DNA of 64,000 nucleotides from Kitasatospora atroaurantiaca (lineage in GTDB: Bacteria; Actinomycetota; Actinomycetes; Streptomycetales; Streptomycetaceae). Numbering within the stretch: the stretch's first letter is position 1; every line of letters starts with the position of its first letter. The position numbers and the translations under genes were made by a program. Below, piece after piece: positions 42,848 through 52,564 of this stretch. The stretch spans positions 7,440,001 to 7,504,000 of the forward strand of contig NZ_VIVR01000001.1 of assembly GCF_007828955.1 (NCBI RefSeq). Reading direction: 5' to 3'. A model generated the notes under the pieces. It ran no database searches and had not been told where the DNA came from. It saw nothing but the letters and a program-made list of their open reading frames with translations.

Positions 42848-44400
42848 TGCTCACCCTTACCTGACGAATCATCACTGGTATGGCCGGCCGCACCGGTGGA
42901 CGGCGCGTGGCCGTTCACCCCCTCGTGGAACGCGGCCAGCCACATACCGGGCTGTACCGGCTCCTGGGCCGGCTCGGGGACCCTGGAGGGCTCCGGAGCG
43001 CCTGTCCGGGAGGGCATGGCGTGGCGGCGGCGCTGCGGCAGGCCGTTCGTGGTCGGCTCGCTCACCCCCGGAATCTCGCTGTCGGCCGGGGCCCGCTCCG
43101 GAACGGCCCCCGGGGAGGACCTGAAGGACGACCCCGCGGAGGTGGCGGTTATCGTCCTCGACCCCCACGGCCGCGCTCCGCCTGCCGACCGGGGAACGGT
43201 GGCCGGGAACGGCCGGGGGCTGGAGGCGCCGATGCCGTGGGCCCGGCCGGTCGCGGGCGCCGTGGTGATGAGGTCCTGCGGCACGATCAGCACGGCGCGC
43301 ACGCCGCCGTAGGCGGAGGGCCGCAGCGAGACCTGGAAGCCGTACGCCTGCGCGAGGCGGCCGACCACGGCCAGGCCGAGCCGGGGGGTCTCGCCGAGGT
43401 CGTTGAGGTCGATGCCGGCCTGGGCCTCCTTGAGCATCCGCTCGGCGCGGGCCCGGCCCTCCTCGCTCAGGCTCAGGCCGCCGTCCTCGATCTCGATCGC
43501 GATGCCGGTCTGCACCTCGACGGCGGTCAGGTGCACGTTGGTCTGCGGCGGCGAGTAGCGGGTCGCGTTGTCCAGCAGCTCGGCGAGCGCGTGGATCAGC
43601 GGCTCGGCGGCAGGGCCGACGACGGCGACCTCGGACACCGGGTGCAGTTCCACCCGCTGGTAGTCCAGGATTCGCGAGATGCCGCCGCGCAGCACGCTGT
43701 AGAGCGGCACCGCCTTGCCCCACTGCCTGCCGGGGCGGGCGCCACCGAGGACGGCGATGCTGTCCGCGAGGCGGCCGACCAGCGCGTTGCCGTGGTCCAG
43801 ACGCAGCAGGTCGTCGAAGACCGCCGGGTCGTTGCCGTGCCGGTCCTCCATCTCACGCAGGTCCTGGGCCTGGCGGTGGACGATGGCCTGGACGCGGCGG
43901 GCGATGTTCACGAAGGCCCGCTGGGCGGACTCGCGCAGGCCCTCCTCGTTGTCGACGGCCTCCAGGACGGTGCGCAGCACGGCCTGCCGGGCGGCCTGGA
44001 ACTCCGGGCCGACGACGCCGTCGTGGGACTCGTACGTCTTCAGCACGTCCTCGGTGAACTCGCCGCGCTGGAGCCGGGCGACCGCCTCGGGCAGGGCGAC
44101 CCTGGCCAGCTGGACCGTCGCGGCCTCCTGTCGGGCCAGCCGGTGGCGCAGCTCGCTCTCCTGCTGGGCGTACCGCTCGCGCAGCGCCGCCAGCGCACGC
44201 CCGCGGCGCGCCGCCTCGGTGGCCACCACGGCCACCGCCGCGGTGCCCACCACCCCGCACCAGACGACTCCCGCGCGGGCGCCGGTGGAAGCCACCGACG
44301 CGGCGACGACAGCGGCGGCCGCCGTCATGACGGTGGGCAGCAGCCACACGAGAACGGGAGCGGAGCGCCGGCCTCTCGGTGACGATCCAGCACGAAGCAT
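42844..44400 (-). CDS. cvnA: conservon sensor-kinase-like protein (CvnA)
   Basis: A 518-residue membrane-bound histidine-kinase-like protein. Two helices near the N-terminus (APVLVWLLPTVMTAAAAVVA and GVVWCGVVGTAAVAVVA) are followed by a coiled-coil stretch (LRERYAQQESELRHRLARQE), a dimerisation region (RRVQAIVHRQAQDLREMEDR) and an HATPase domain with the N box LAELLDNATRYSPP, a G1-like DGGLSLSE and LGLAVVGRLAQAYG. The extracellular loop is tiny, so a true sensor domain is lacking, as usual for CvnA. The C-terminal 130 residues are disordered, Ser/Pro/Arg-rich. ATG 44400 has GAGG 6 nt upstream; the open frame reaches further but is not coding. First gene of the conservon. Confidence 0.92.
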   Translation of the reverse strand: MLRAGSSPRGRRSAPVLVWLLPTVMTAAAAVVAASVASTGARAGVVWCGVVGTAAVAVVATEAARRGRALAALRERYAQQESELRHRLARQEAATVQLARVALPEAVARLQRGEFTEDVLKTYESHDGVVGPEFQAARQAVLRTVLEAVDNEEGLRESAQRAFVNIARRVQAIVHRQAQDLREMEDRHGNDPAVFDDLLRLDHGNALVGRLADSIAVLGGARPGRQWGKAVPLYSVLRGGISRILDYQRVELHPVSEVAVVGPAAEPLIHALAELLDNATRYSPPQTNVHLTAVEVQTGIAIEIEDGGLSLSEEGRARAERMLKEAQAGIDLNDLGETPRLGLAVVGRLAQAYGFQVSLRPSAYGGVRAVLIVPQDLITTAPATGRAHGIGASSPRPFPATVPRSAGGARPWGSRTITATSAGSSFRSSPGAVPERAPADSEIPGVSEPTTNGLPQRRRHAMPSRTGAPEPSRVPEPAQEPVQPGMWLAAFHEGVNGHAPSTGAAGHTSDDSSGKGEQ

Positions 44401-44868
44401 CAGCATCCTCAAACGATCGAAGTACGGAAGGGCGGACGGGGGACGGCTCCGGCGGCGTGGGAGCTGTGTTTCTCGTGTGTCCCGATGCCCGCGCCGGTCC
44501 TCTCCGACCTGGTGCGATGGGGTGCAGTGGGCTGAGCCGGAAGTAGCATGACCGCTTTCGGAGTTGTCTGACGAAACATCAATAACACTGCAGCGCAGCC
44601 GATTTGATGCCTTCGTCTCGGACAGCGCTGGCACCAGATCTTCGTCGCCCCGGGCTTGTTGTGCAGGTTTCTCGGGCTCGGTTCGCCCATGAGAGGGGTC
44701 TGTCCGAAAAGTGCCACGCGGCGCGGAGGGTTCGTGGTAGGGCGGGATCCGCGGCCTGGCTGAGGCGCGTCTGTGGCGGGCGCCGGGTAGAAGCGCAGGA
44801 ACGGGGCCGGGCAGGTCCACAGGCCACCGGTCGAGCGCGTACGTCTCCGTGCGCCGGCCGAAGGGGTG
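44401..44868. other. intergenic region upstream of the conservon
   Basis: About 470 nt between cvnA (starting at 44400, minus) and the end of the lipid-kinase gene (44869, minus). The A+T-richer stretch near 44560-44600 (TTGTCTGACGAAACATCAAT) is a likely promoter region for the conservon, read on the minus strand. The rest is featureless to me; no translation shows a motif. Confidence 0.4.
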
Positions 44869-46224
44869 CTATCCGGCGGGTCGATCCTCGGCGGTCGACG
44901 CCGACTCAGGCCGGCTGAGAGCCAGCGCAACGATCACGCGCCAGTGCAGAGGTGGACCGGCGGTCCGGGAGCCGGGTCGATGCGTGGGTACCAGGACCCG
45001 CAGCGCCCGTGGGCGGATGTCGCACGTAACGGGGGTGGGCAGGTGCAGCGCCTCGCCGTCGACGGCGACCGGGATGGTGTCCGCATCGGAGTCGACGGTG
45101 ACCTGGGGGGATGTCAGAACGTGCAGGCTCGTCGCACGGGTGCCCAGGATCGCGATCTCGGCTGCCTGGGCCGCGTTGTTCACCCGTACGCCGACGACGC
45201 CGAGGGTTCCGAGATCGAGCCGGGGCCTGCGGGCGCCCGCGGCCATCGGGTCGGGGCCGGCATAGGGGTTGTTGCTGACCAGGAGTGCTTGCTCGGACGT
45301 CAGCCGGGCGCGGTCCGTCACCGCGTCGAGCTGGTGGCCGGAGTACCCGAGCAGGAGGTCGGGCAGTGCGTCCAGGACGGTGCTCGCCTTGGTGTCGCGG
45401 TATTCGGGGCGCTGCACGACCTCTGCGTAGACCCCGAACGAGACCGTGTTGACGAAGGCCCGCCCGCCCACCGCTCCCAGGTCGACACGCAGTTCCTCCC
45501 CGTCGGTCAGCGCGTCCAGGGAGCGGGCCGGGTCCTCGCGATCCAGGCCCAGGTCCATCGCGAAGTGGTTCCGGGTGCCCGCGGGAACGACCAGGAACGG
45601 CAGGTCGTGCTCGGCCGCGACCCCGGCCACCTGGGCCTGAGTACCGTCGCCGCCCGCCACCCCGAGCAGGTCCGCGCCCCCGGCCACCGCGCGACGGGCG
45701 ATGTCGGCGACGTCCGTCTCGACGGACGTGTCCAGCAGCACGACCCGGGCGCCGAGCGCCTCGGCCTTCTCCACCAGTCCGAAACGGCCGACCTTCCCGC
45801 CGCCGGACTTCGGGTTCATGATCAGTACTGGGTGCTCGGGGAGGGCGCACGCGACCGCGGGCATGCCGTCGCGCTGCCGGACCAGGCGCAGTGCCGACCG
45901 CGCGCAGGCCACCGCTGATCCCATGAGGGCGATCGCTGCCAACGCGGCCGGCCACACGTCCGCCCGGGCGTAGAGCACCACGACGGTCACGGGTGCGGCC
46001 ACTGCGAGCAGCGTCCCGGCGACACGTACGGCCCCACGGTACGCAAGCGCCCACCACGCCCCGGCCGCCGTGACCGCCAGGCCCGTCAACCCGATCGCGA
46101 GGATCAGCAGACCGCCCGGCCCGCTCACGGCAATCAGCGCAGCCACCGCACCCAGCACGCACGCCAGCGCCAGCCGGGCCAGCAGGCGAGCGCGCCCCGC
46201 CGCGCGGGAGATGGTCGATGTCAC
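44869..46224 (-). CDS. diacylglycerol/sphingosine kinase-like lipid kinase with N-terminal membrane helices
   Basis: A 451-residue protein. The first 120 residues contain four hydrophobic helices (ALACVLGAVAALIAVSGPGG; GLLILAIGLTGLAVTAAGAW and two more). The DAGK catalytic domain follows from about 130: VLIMNPKSGGGKVGRFGLVE, the nucleotide motif GVAGGDGTQAQVA, and LVVPAGTRNHFAMDLGLD; the C-terminal lobe contains VNTVSFGVYAEVV. Such enzymes phosphorylate diacylglycerol or related lipids at the membrane; fused helices are common in actinomycetes. It starts with GTG 46224, GGAGGG upstream, and is divergent from the NACHT gene. Confidence 0.88.
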   Translation of the reverse strand: MTSTISRAAGRARLLARLALACVLGAVAALIAVSGPGGLLILAIGLTGLAVTAAGAWWALAYRGAVRVAGTLLAVAAPVTVVVLYARADVWPAALAAIALMGSAVACARSALRLVRQRDGMPAVACALPEHPVLIMNPKSGGGKVGRFGLVEKAEALGARVVLLDTSVETDVADIARRAVAGGADLLGVAGGDGTQAQVAGVAAEHDLPFLVVPAGTRNHFAMDLGLDREDPARSLDALTDGEELRVDLGAVGGRAFVNTVSFGVYAEVVQRPEYRDTKASTVLDALPDLLLGYSGHQLDAVTDRARLTSEQALLVSNNPYAGPDPMAAGARRPRLDLGTLGVVGVRVNNAAQAAEIAILGTRATSLHVLTSPQVTVDSDADTIPVAVDGEALHLPTPVTCDIRPRALRVLVPTHRPGSRTAGPPLHWRVIVALALSRPESASTAEDRPAG

Positions 46225-46498
46225 CGCACTCCCTCCGATCTACTTCGATGATGACCCGCCGACCGCCCGAGCGGGTGTTCACCAGCGCCGCCGGTCGGGG
46301 AGGGCGAGGCACCGCGGCCGGCCGCGACAGGCACCGGGGTACGGCCGGTGGATTCCGGGCCGCGGACCGGCCCGCGGTGTCATCCGACTGGCGGCGCCGC
46401 GTGAGTGACGCCTAGTCTGAAATTAACGGCAGAGATCGCTTTCAGCATTCATCGTGTGGACCGGGGTATCGAGTCCCATGCGACAGAGGGAGCGGGAC

Positions 46499-49400
46499 AT
46501 GCGTCGCGCATCCGGTATTCTCCGCATCAGAATCACTCTGAAGAATCCCGACCTGCCGGCTTCCGGCGTGTTCCGGCGGAGCTGGGCTCGGTTACGCTGG
46601 CCGTTCATCTCTTTCGGCAGGGAATTCCGCTCCGTCTGGCTGCTGACCAGGGGGGTTTGTCCGGAAAAACGCTGGTGGTCCCCATTCCCGAGGACTTTGG
46701 GACTCACGTTCGCCTGGCTCCTGGCGCTGGGCCTCGTCTTCTGGTTTGTCAAAGCCGCCGTAGCGGTCTTCGGACCAGGGGACCTGATCTGGCCCACCTG
46801 GCCCTGGAGCTTCGCCCCGGACAGGAGCTGCACGTCCTCGTCGTATTCGTGCGGTGTACTCACCAGCACCGTTCTTCCCGTTCTCACTCTCGCCCTGACC
46901 ACCGTCTTCTTCATCGTGTGGCGATTCCGGTCGGTCCGGTCGTTCTACATGCGCAAGGCGAAACACGAACCGCGCGTTCTGGTCGAGACGGCCGGCAGCA
47001 TCATGGGTCATGTCGTGGGACGCGATCAGCTGTGCAAGGCGCTCATGGACAACATGCGGGACGGTACGGCCCGCCGCCCCCATGTGGTCGTCGGTGCGAT
47101 CGGGACGGGCAAGACCGCACTGGTGGTGCGCCTCACCGAGATGCTGGCCAGGAAGGGGGCGTTCCCGGTTCCGATCCGGCTGCGGGACGCTCAGAAGGAC
47201 CTGGACTTCCTCGATCTCGCGTACGCACGTTTCAGCAGTGTGGTGGAGTCGAAGACCCGTTCGGCGGCCGAAACGGAGAAGGTCTGGCGGTTGCTGCGAC
47301 GCCACGACAAGATCGTCGTGCTCGCGGACGGCCTTGAGGAAGCCCTGTCCGGTAAGAGCATGGTGGCCGACCGGGACAACAAGATCCGGAAGGCGATCCG
47401 CGCGGCGGGCGAGGCGCGGCTGCCGCTGGTCATCACCTCCCGGCCGCACGACCCACTCCGGGCCATGGAGGCCGCCGTCACCGAGCTGGAACCGCTCAGC
47501 GAGGATGCCGCACTCGAGTACATCGCCGAGAACGGCAACTGGCGCGCCAGCAGGCAGGACCTCGACCGGATCATCGAGATCGCCAATGTCACCGAGTCCC
47601 CGCTGTATCTGCAGATCGCGAAGGACCTGCACCACAGGAATCTGCTGAAACAGATCTGGATCGGCGGCGACGACGGAGGTGGAAATGTCGTCGACCAGAA
47701 CATGTGGGAGATGAAGTTCGACCTTCTTGAGGCCTGGGTCGAAGCCCTCATCGGGAGAGAGCTGTATTCCGAGCTGCCACTGAGCCGGGATGACCGACGG
47801 GTGGTGATGGAATACCTCAAGGCGCTGGCATGCATCGGACTGAAATGCGACTCGGCCGCGGTGAGTTTCGACGAACTCGAACCCGGCTCGAATCCAGCCA
47901 TATTCAAAAGACTGGAAGGCAAGAGAAAAGGAAGCGCGATCGACGTTCGGCTCGCCGCGACCTGGGGCACCCGGATGGGAATCGTCGAGGAGGCCGGCGA
48001 GTACGTGCGCTTCCAGCACAGCATCATGCAGGCGTACCTGGGTTCCCAGTACCTGGGCGCGGTTCTGAATCGACACGACCAGGCCGATGCGCCGCCTGGA
48101 TGGGAATCCACGTCCTCGGCCGGGGACTACTTCCCGGCCGCACTGCAGAACCCAGGGCGGGAGATGCTCATCTCCCTGGTCTTCCACTCGCGCTCGCTGA
48201 AGGAGAAGGCACAGTGCACCTGCCTGACCCCGGGACAACCGGATCCGCGGTGCCCGATCAGAGTCATCCGGAACCTCCTCCTGGACGAAGCCGACCAGGC
48301 GCTTCTCCAGGACGGTCGCATCCGGCAGGAGGGCGGCTGCCCGGAGGTGGGCCGCGAGGTCCGTACGCCACACGCCAAGGTGCTGGACATGTACGGTGCC
48401 GCCCTGGACGTCGACAGCGTCGACACCCAGCCCGATCCCCGCGCCATCGCCGAGTCACTCCACGGGCAGTGGAACAAGCTTCAGGAGCGGGACCCGCAGC
48501 GGCTCCGGGCGGCCAAGCTGTCCCTGGTGCGGCGCTTGGGCGCTGCCTCACGACGTGCGGCCCTGAACGGCGGCGAGCCGGCCTACGATCTCCTCTTCGC
48601 CTTCGCTCTTGAGGAGCCGGTTTACCGGGTGCGGATCGCTATCGCGCAGGAAATCGGGGCCGGCGGGGACAAGGCCTTCCTGGCACTGCGTGGCGAGCTC
48701 GGGGCGCCGACCAGCACGGTCACCGGCGAGGGGGCTCGCAACTCCAACACCGAGACCGCGGCCGAGCCGGTCCCGGGGCTGGTCACGGGACAGGGCGGCG
48801 AACGTGAGCGCCGCAAGCAGGAGCGGGCGGTCGCGGCTGAGCGGCTGCAGGGCGAATGGGACCTGGAGGAAGGGGAGTGCCTGACGGAGCGCAGCCTCTG
48901 GAACCGCAACACGATGAGCGCACGACTCATCCCCATGCTGGTGGATTCCGTTTCGATGGCGCACCACCTCGGCACTCCCTACGACAACCTCGGCACTTGG
49001 CTGAGCACGCTGGCCTCGGCCCCCGGTGGTGAGGAGCTGCCGGACCCGGTCGGGAGGCGGGGACTGGAGGTGGCCATGGCCCATGGCTTCAAGCACTCGG
49101 CCAACCGTCGGCTCCGTCAGTCCTCGCAGCGGGAGTCCCGGGACTTCCTGATCGCACAGGCCACGGAGATGCTGAAGGCCAACAGGTTCTGGTTCACCAG
49201 GCTGACTCTTCTGCAGGCGCTGACCCTGTGGGCCCTGCCGGACGACATCACGGAGGAGCGGCTGCCGCACGGGCCTGGGGCTCACCCGAAGGAGCTGGTC
49301 CGGCGGTGGCTGGAGCTGCCCTCCCATGAGAGCGAGCATCCGTTCGTGGAGGCGGCCGAAAAGCTCGCCGTCCGGGCATTGGAGACCCGGCATCCTGAGC

Positions 49401-50002
49401 GGTTCCTGTGGATGGACGAGGCTTGTGTCGCCTCCCAGGTGGGATCCGAGCCGGGGTGGGCGGGTGAGCCCCGCCGGCACAATCTCTGGATCCCCCCTTC
49501 CACCGGCTGGAGCACACTGGACCCCGCCGCGCAGCAGCTCCTCGCCGACGTGATCATGCTGATGACGCTCACCGAACGGGCGGACCGCCCGCGGGAGCTC
49601 TTCCGGCGCTTGGCGCTGGCCGACGCCTCTCCGTCGAGACTCCCGCCGTGCCTGACCCACGACCGCACCACACTGGATCCGACCCGGACGACCGCCCACG
49701 CGATGTCGACGCCGTCGAAGTCGAACTGTGCGGACAACTGCCCGTTCACCTTCTGCCCCAGCCCGCCGAAGATTCCGGACCTGCGAGTGGAACTCAGCGA
49801 GGTCTTCTGCATGAACCAGCATGCCCTGCTGGGGCGGTGGCAGCCTCGGGCGTGGAGTCAGCTCCGCTTCCGGCGCAAGGCCCGGTGGCAGCGCAAGACG
49901 TCCGCCATGGAGCTTCGGCAGTTCTGGGGGCAGATGGGAGCCCGGGCCCGGGACATGCCCCGGCAGGAGGTGACCCCGGCCCGGCATCGCCCCCGGCGGT
50001 GA
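46499..50002 (+). CDS. membrane-anchored NACHT-type STAND NTPase
   Basis: A 1167-residue protein. Two transmembrane helices lie at about 67-91 (LGLTFAWLLALGLVFWFVKA) and 120-141 (LTSTVLPVLTLALTTVFFIV) with a short Cys-containing loop between. The NACHT module follows: Walker A GAIGTGKT (K205, T206), the Walker B with double acid LADGLEE (D277, E280, E281) and the arginine motif LPLVITSRPHDP. Residues 480 on are helical without a recognised repeat; a Cys-rich patch lies near the end (NCADNCPFTFCP and EVFCMNQ), perhaps a zinc site, followed by a basic Arg-rich tail. NACHT proteins are sensors that oligomerise; bacterial ones include antiphage systems, but this membrane-bound class in streptomycetes is uncharacterised. 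ATG 46499 was chosen since GAGGGAG precedes it; GTG 46454 is a longer alternative. Confidence 0.85.
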   Translation: MRRASGILRIRITLKNPDLPASGVFRRSWARLRWPFISFGREFRSVWLLTRGVCPEKRWWSPFPRTLGLTFAWLLALGLVFWFVKAAVAVFGPGDLIWPTWPWSFAPDRSCTSSSYSCGVLTSTVLPVLTLALTTVFFIVWRFRSVRSFYMRKAKHEPRVLVETAGSIMGHVVGRDQLCKALMDNMRDGTARRPHVVVGAIGTGKTALVVRLTEMLARKGAFPVPIRLRDAQKDLDFLDLAYARFSSVVESKTRSAAETEKVWRLLRRHDKIVVLADGLEEALSGKSMVADRDNKIRKAIRAAGEARLPLVITSRPHDPLRAMEAAVTELEPLSEDAALEYIAENGNWRASRQDLDRIIEIANVTESPLYLQIAKDLHHRNLLKQIWIGGDDGGGNVVDQNMWEMKFDLLEAWVEALIGRELYSELPLSRDDRRVVMEYLKALACIGLKCDSAAVSFDELEPGSNPAIFKRLEGKRKGSAIDVRLAATWGTRMGIVEEAGEYVRFQHSIMQAYLGSQYLGAVLNRHDQADAPPGWESTSSAGDYFPAALQNPGREMLISLVFHSRSLKEKAQCTCLTPGQPDPRCPIRVIRNLLLDEADQALLQDGRIRQEGGCPEVGREVRTPHAKVLDMYGAALDVDSVDTQPDPRAIAESLHGQWNKLQERDPQRLRAAKLSLVRRLGAASRRAALNGGEPAYDLLFAFALEEPVYRVRIAIAQEIGAGGDKAFLALRGELGAPTSTVTGEGARNSNTETAAEPVPGLVTGQGGERERRKQERAVAAERLQGEWDLEEGECLTERSLWNRNTMSARLIPMLVDSVSMAHHLGTPYDNLGTWLSTLASAPGGEELPDPVGRRGLEVAMAHGFKHSANRRLRQSSQRESRDFLIAQATEMLKANRFWFTRLTLLQALTLWALPDDITEERLPHGPGAHPKELVRRWLELPSHESEHPFVEAAEKLAVRALETRHPERFLWMDEACVASQVGSEPGWAGEPRRHNLWIPPSTGWSTLDPAAQQLLADVIMLMTLTERADRPRELFRRLALADASPSRLPPCLTHDRTTLDPTRTTAHAMSTPSKSNCADNCPFTFCPSPPKIPDLRVELSEVFCMNQHALLGRWQPRAWSQLRFRRKARWQRKTSAMELRQFWGQMGARARDMPRQEVTPARHRPRR

Positions 50003-50288
50003 CGGAGGACGTCGGCGGCATCCCCGCTCACGGCATCCGGAAGAAGCTCTCGACTGCACATGCGGCGGCCTCTGCCTCAACGGCCCAACCGCCTGGACAA
50101 GCGCATCCTCAACGATCTAACGCCGTGCAGCACTGGATCACGCCGAACAAGGGCGAGGGCGGAGGCGCCCCGCCCTCGCCGCTCGCCGATAAGCGGGGAA
50201 TTGTTGTCCGACAAGTCCCCTAAGATCATCCCGATCGGCCACAGGGGCTGGTCAGTGGAGTTCGGATACGTCCGGGGGTGTCGACACC

Positions 50289-50849
50289 ATGGGTGTCATC
50301 GTGGGTGCGGGCATAGCGGTTCTGGTGCTGGCGGCGGTCTGGTGGACCGTCAGGACCTTCAACCGGCTGATCCGCCTGCGCAATCAGACCCAGGCCTCCT
50401 GGGCGCAGATCGACGTGCAGCTCAGGCGTCGCCACGATCTGATACCCAATCTGGTCGAGGCGACCCAGGGCTACGCCGCCCACGAGCGGGCCACCCTGGC
50501 GGAGGTCACCGCCGCCCGGGCGGCCGCTATCACCGGCGGGCTCGGCACCGCCGACCGCGCGCGGGCCGAGAACGCGCTCAGCACGAGCCTCACCAGGCTG
50601 TTTGCCCTGGGCGAGACGTATCCGGAGCTGAAGGCGGACGGGCGGTTCGCCGTGCTGCAGTCCGAACTCACCACCACCGAGAACAAGATCGCCTACGCGC
50701 GGCAGTTCTTCAACAGCGCCGTGCAGAGCTACAACACCGCACTGGAGACCTTCCCGGCCAATCTGGTGGCGGGCCTCGGCTCGCACGGGCCCAAGGAGTA
50801 CTTCGAGGCGGACGCCGCCGCGCGCGACATCGTCGAGGTGCGGTTCTGA
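50289..50849 (+). CDS. LemA family protein
   Basis: A 186-residue protein with one N-terminal helix (VGAGIAVLVLAAVWWTVRTF) and the LemA helical bundle: NRLIRLRNQTQASWAQIDVQ, LRRRHDLIPNLVEATQGYA and the conserved FNSAVQSYNTALETFPANLV. Role of LemA is unknown, though it is usually encoded with a DUF2207/TPM membrane protein, as here. ATG 50289; the stop overlaps the next start by 1 nt (TGATG). Confidence 0.92.
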   Translation: MGVIVGAGIAVLVLAAVWWTVRTFNRLIRLRNQTQASWAQIDVQLRRRHDLIPNLVEATQGYAAHERATLAEVTAARAAAITGGLGTADRARAENALSTSLTRLFALGETYPELKADGRFAVLQSELTTTENKIAYARQFFNSAVQSYNTALETFPANLVAGLGSHGPKEYFEADAAARDIVEVRF

Positions 50850-52447
50850 TGGCGCGCACCCTTGCGCCCCACTGGACACCCGTCGCTCCGTCCGGCCCGC
50901 TGCCGGACTGGGCCACCCCTGCTCTGCTGACCTGGTCCGGCGCCGTGGCGACGGCGCTGTGGCTGCTGATCTACACCGTTGCGATGTTCACCACCCGCAA
51001 CGGCGCGGTGGAACCCGCGCCCGCCACCCAGGAGTTGGGCCCCACCCCGGAGTCGCCGGCGGTGGTCAGCCTGCTCGGCAACCGCTGGCGCTCGGTGCGG
51101 CACGCCGCCCCGGCCATCCTGCTGGACCTCGCGGCGCGCGAGCTGATCGAGCTGCGCCAGCCGGGCGACGATCCAGCCCAGAGCACCATTCACCTGACGG
51201 TCGGTCGAGCTGGGCAACTGGCCCCCTACGAGCGCCGGGTGCTCGAGCGCGTGGCGAGTCAGGCCGGCGTCGGCGGGGCGCCGATCGGGGCGATCGCCTT
51301 CCGCGGCGAGCGGTACGCGAAGGCGTGGAACCGCGAGCTGCGCAAGGACATCATCGCCGAGGCGCGCGGGCGCGGCTTGTCCCGACCGCGCTTCGACCCA
51401 CGGCTCACCAGCGGGCTGGGGGGCCTCGCCTTCGCCTGTGGGCTGCTGTTCATGTTCGCCACCGTTGCCGCCAAGCACAGAGTGGATACGCAGCTCGCCT
51501 TCGGCGTCATGGTTGTGCCCATGCTCGCACTCCTCGCCCTGCTGCAACTGTCGAAGGGCGAGCGGTCCACGCCGACCGGCCTGGTCCGGGCCGGGCACTG
51601 GTCGGGGCTGCACGCGTGGCTGCGGGCGCACGAGGAGTTCGCCGCTCTGCCGCCCGCCTCGGTGGCCCTGTGGGACCGCTACCTCGCCTACGGCACGGCG
51701 CTCGGCGTCACCAGCCGGACCAGCCGGCTGCTCGGCTTCGAATCCGGTGACCGCCGCCGGGTCTGGTCGGACTACGGCGGAACCTGGCGCCAGGTACGGG
51801 TGCGCTACCCGCTGCTGCGTCCGGCCTTCGGCGCCTCGCCACGGCAGCTGCTGCGATCGTCGGCGGCGACCGCCGGCGCCGCCGTCGGGCTCGCACTGTT
51901 CGCCTGGTACCGCTCCCCGGCCTGGGTGGCCGACTCGGCTCCCAGCCCGAGCCAGGCGGCGTCGCTGCTGGGCGGCATCTGGCTGTTCCTGCTGATATTC
52001 GCGGTGGGGGTGGCCGGGCGGTTGACGATCGTACGGTTCGTGCTGCTCCTGTTGCCGCTCAGCGCCGTCGAGTACGCCAGCCATCAGGGGTGGCTGGCCA
52101 ATGCGTTGGACCACCGCGGCCCGCTGCCGGGCGAGACCGTCGCTCTGGTACTCCTCGGCGCGCTGACCGTGGCCTACCTGCTGCTCGCTGCCCTGGACCG
52201 GCTGCGCCAGCCCGCCGTGCTGACCGGCGAGGTCCTGCGAGTGGAGGCCAGGAGGAGCTCAACTGCGGCTCATTACCTTGCACTTGACGATGGCATCAGC
52301 GACCGCACCACCGCCTGGGCAGTGCCGCGTACCATGCCGGTCTTCGGGCCCGGCACCACGGTGCGAATCTCGGTCTCCCGGTTCACCCGGACCATCAGCT
52401 CCGTCCAACTCGTCACCAACACCTCGCGAACGCCGGCCAACCGCTAG
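50849..52447 (+). CDS. DUF2207-type membrane protein, partner of LemA
   Basis: A 532-residue membrane protein with about six to seven helices (for example ALLTWSGAVATALWLLIYTV, GLAFACGLLFMFATVAAKH, WLFLLIFAVGVAGRLTIVRF). The cytoplasmic part between helices 1 and 2 has the DUF2207 motif of a winged-helix-like segment (PAILLDLAARELIELRQPGD) and the LLRAGHWSGLHAWLRAHEEF-type segment of YciQ-like proteins. The normal exported N-terminal DUF2207 beta domain is missing, so this is a short form. LemA and DUF2207 are a recurrent gene pair of unknown function. ATG 50849 overlaps the LemA stop. Confidence 0.78.
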   Translation: MARTLAPHWTPVAPSGPLPDWATPALLTWSGAVATALWLLIYTVAMFTTRNGAVEPAPATQELGPTPESPAVVSLLGNRWRSVRHAAPAILLDLAARELIELRQPGDDPAQSTIHLTVGRAGQLAPYERRVLERVASQAGVGGAPIGAIAFRGERYAKAWNRELRKDIIAEARGRGLSRPRFDPRLTSGLGGLAFACGLLFMFATVAAKHRVDTQLAFGVMVVPMLALLALLQLSKGERSTPTGLVRAGHWSGLHAWLRAHEEFAALPPASVALWDRYLAYGTALGVTSRTSRLLGFESGDRRRVWSDYGGTWRQVRVRYPLLRPAFGASPRQLLRSSAATAGAAVGLALFAWYRSPAWVADSAPSPSQAASLLGGIWLFLLIFAVGVAGRLTIVRFVLLLLPLSAVEYASHQGWLANALDHRGPLPGETVALVLLGALTVAYLLLAALDRLRQPAVLTGEVLRVEARRSSTAAHYLALDDGISDRTTAWAVPRTMPVFGPGTTVRISVSRFTRTISSVQLVTNTSRTPANR

Positions 52448-52471
52448 GGCTCTGATCGGGTCCGCAGAGTC

Positions 52472-52564
52472 ATGGATCAGGAGGGCCGGCAGTTAAAGCG
52501 GATCGCGCGGCGGGGCAGTACCAGTTCGTTGCGTCACCGCCGCGCGATAATGTTGCTGGCGTCG
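52472..52564 (+). mobile_element. N-terminal scrap of an IS630-family transposase
   Basis: Codons from 52472 translate to DQEGRQLKRIARRGSTSS followed by LRHRRAIMLLASAG, which matches, from memory of the family, the first 35 residues of streptomycete IS630-type transposases (EEGR-x-L-x-x-I-x-RRGST...YRRAMMLLASAGG). After LLASAG the resemblance stops abruptly at about 52564; the rest of the transposase, with its DDE triad, is absent from all frames. It is a deletion remnant; terminal repeats were not found. Confidence 0.55.

Noticed and set aside
44680..44730. GAGAGGGGTCTGTCCGAAAA as a possible insertion-sequence end
   Set aside because: No inverted copy, target duplication or transposase remnant was found nearby.
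50060..50848. Upstream extension of the DUF2207-type gene over the LemA gene
   Set aside because: The same frame is open over LemA but reads as noise; ATG 50849 overlaps the LemA stop as usual for this gene pair.
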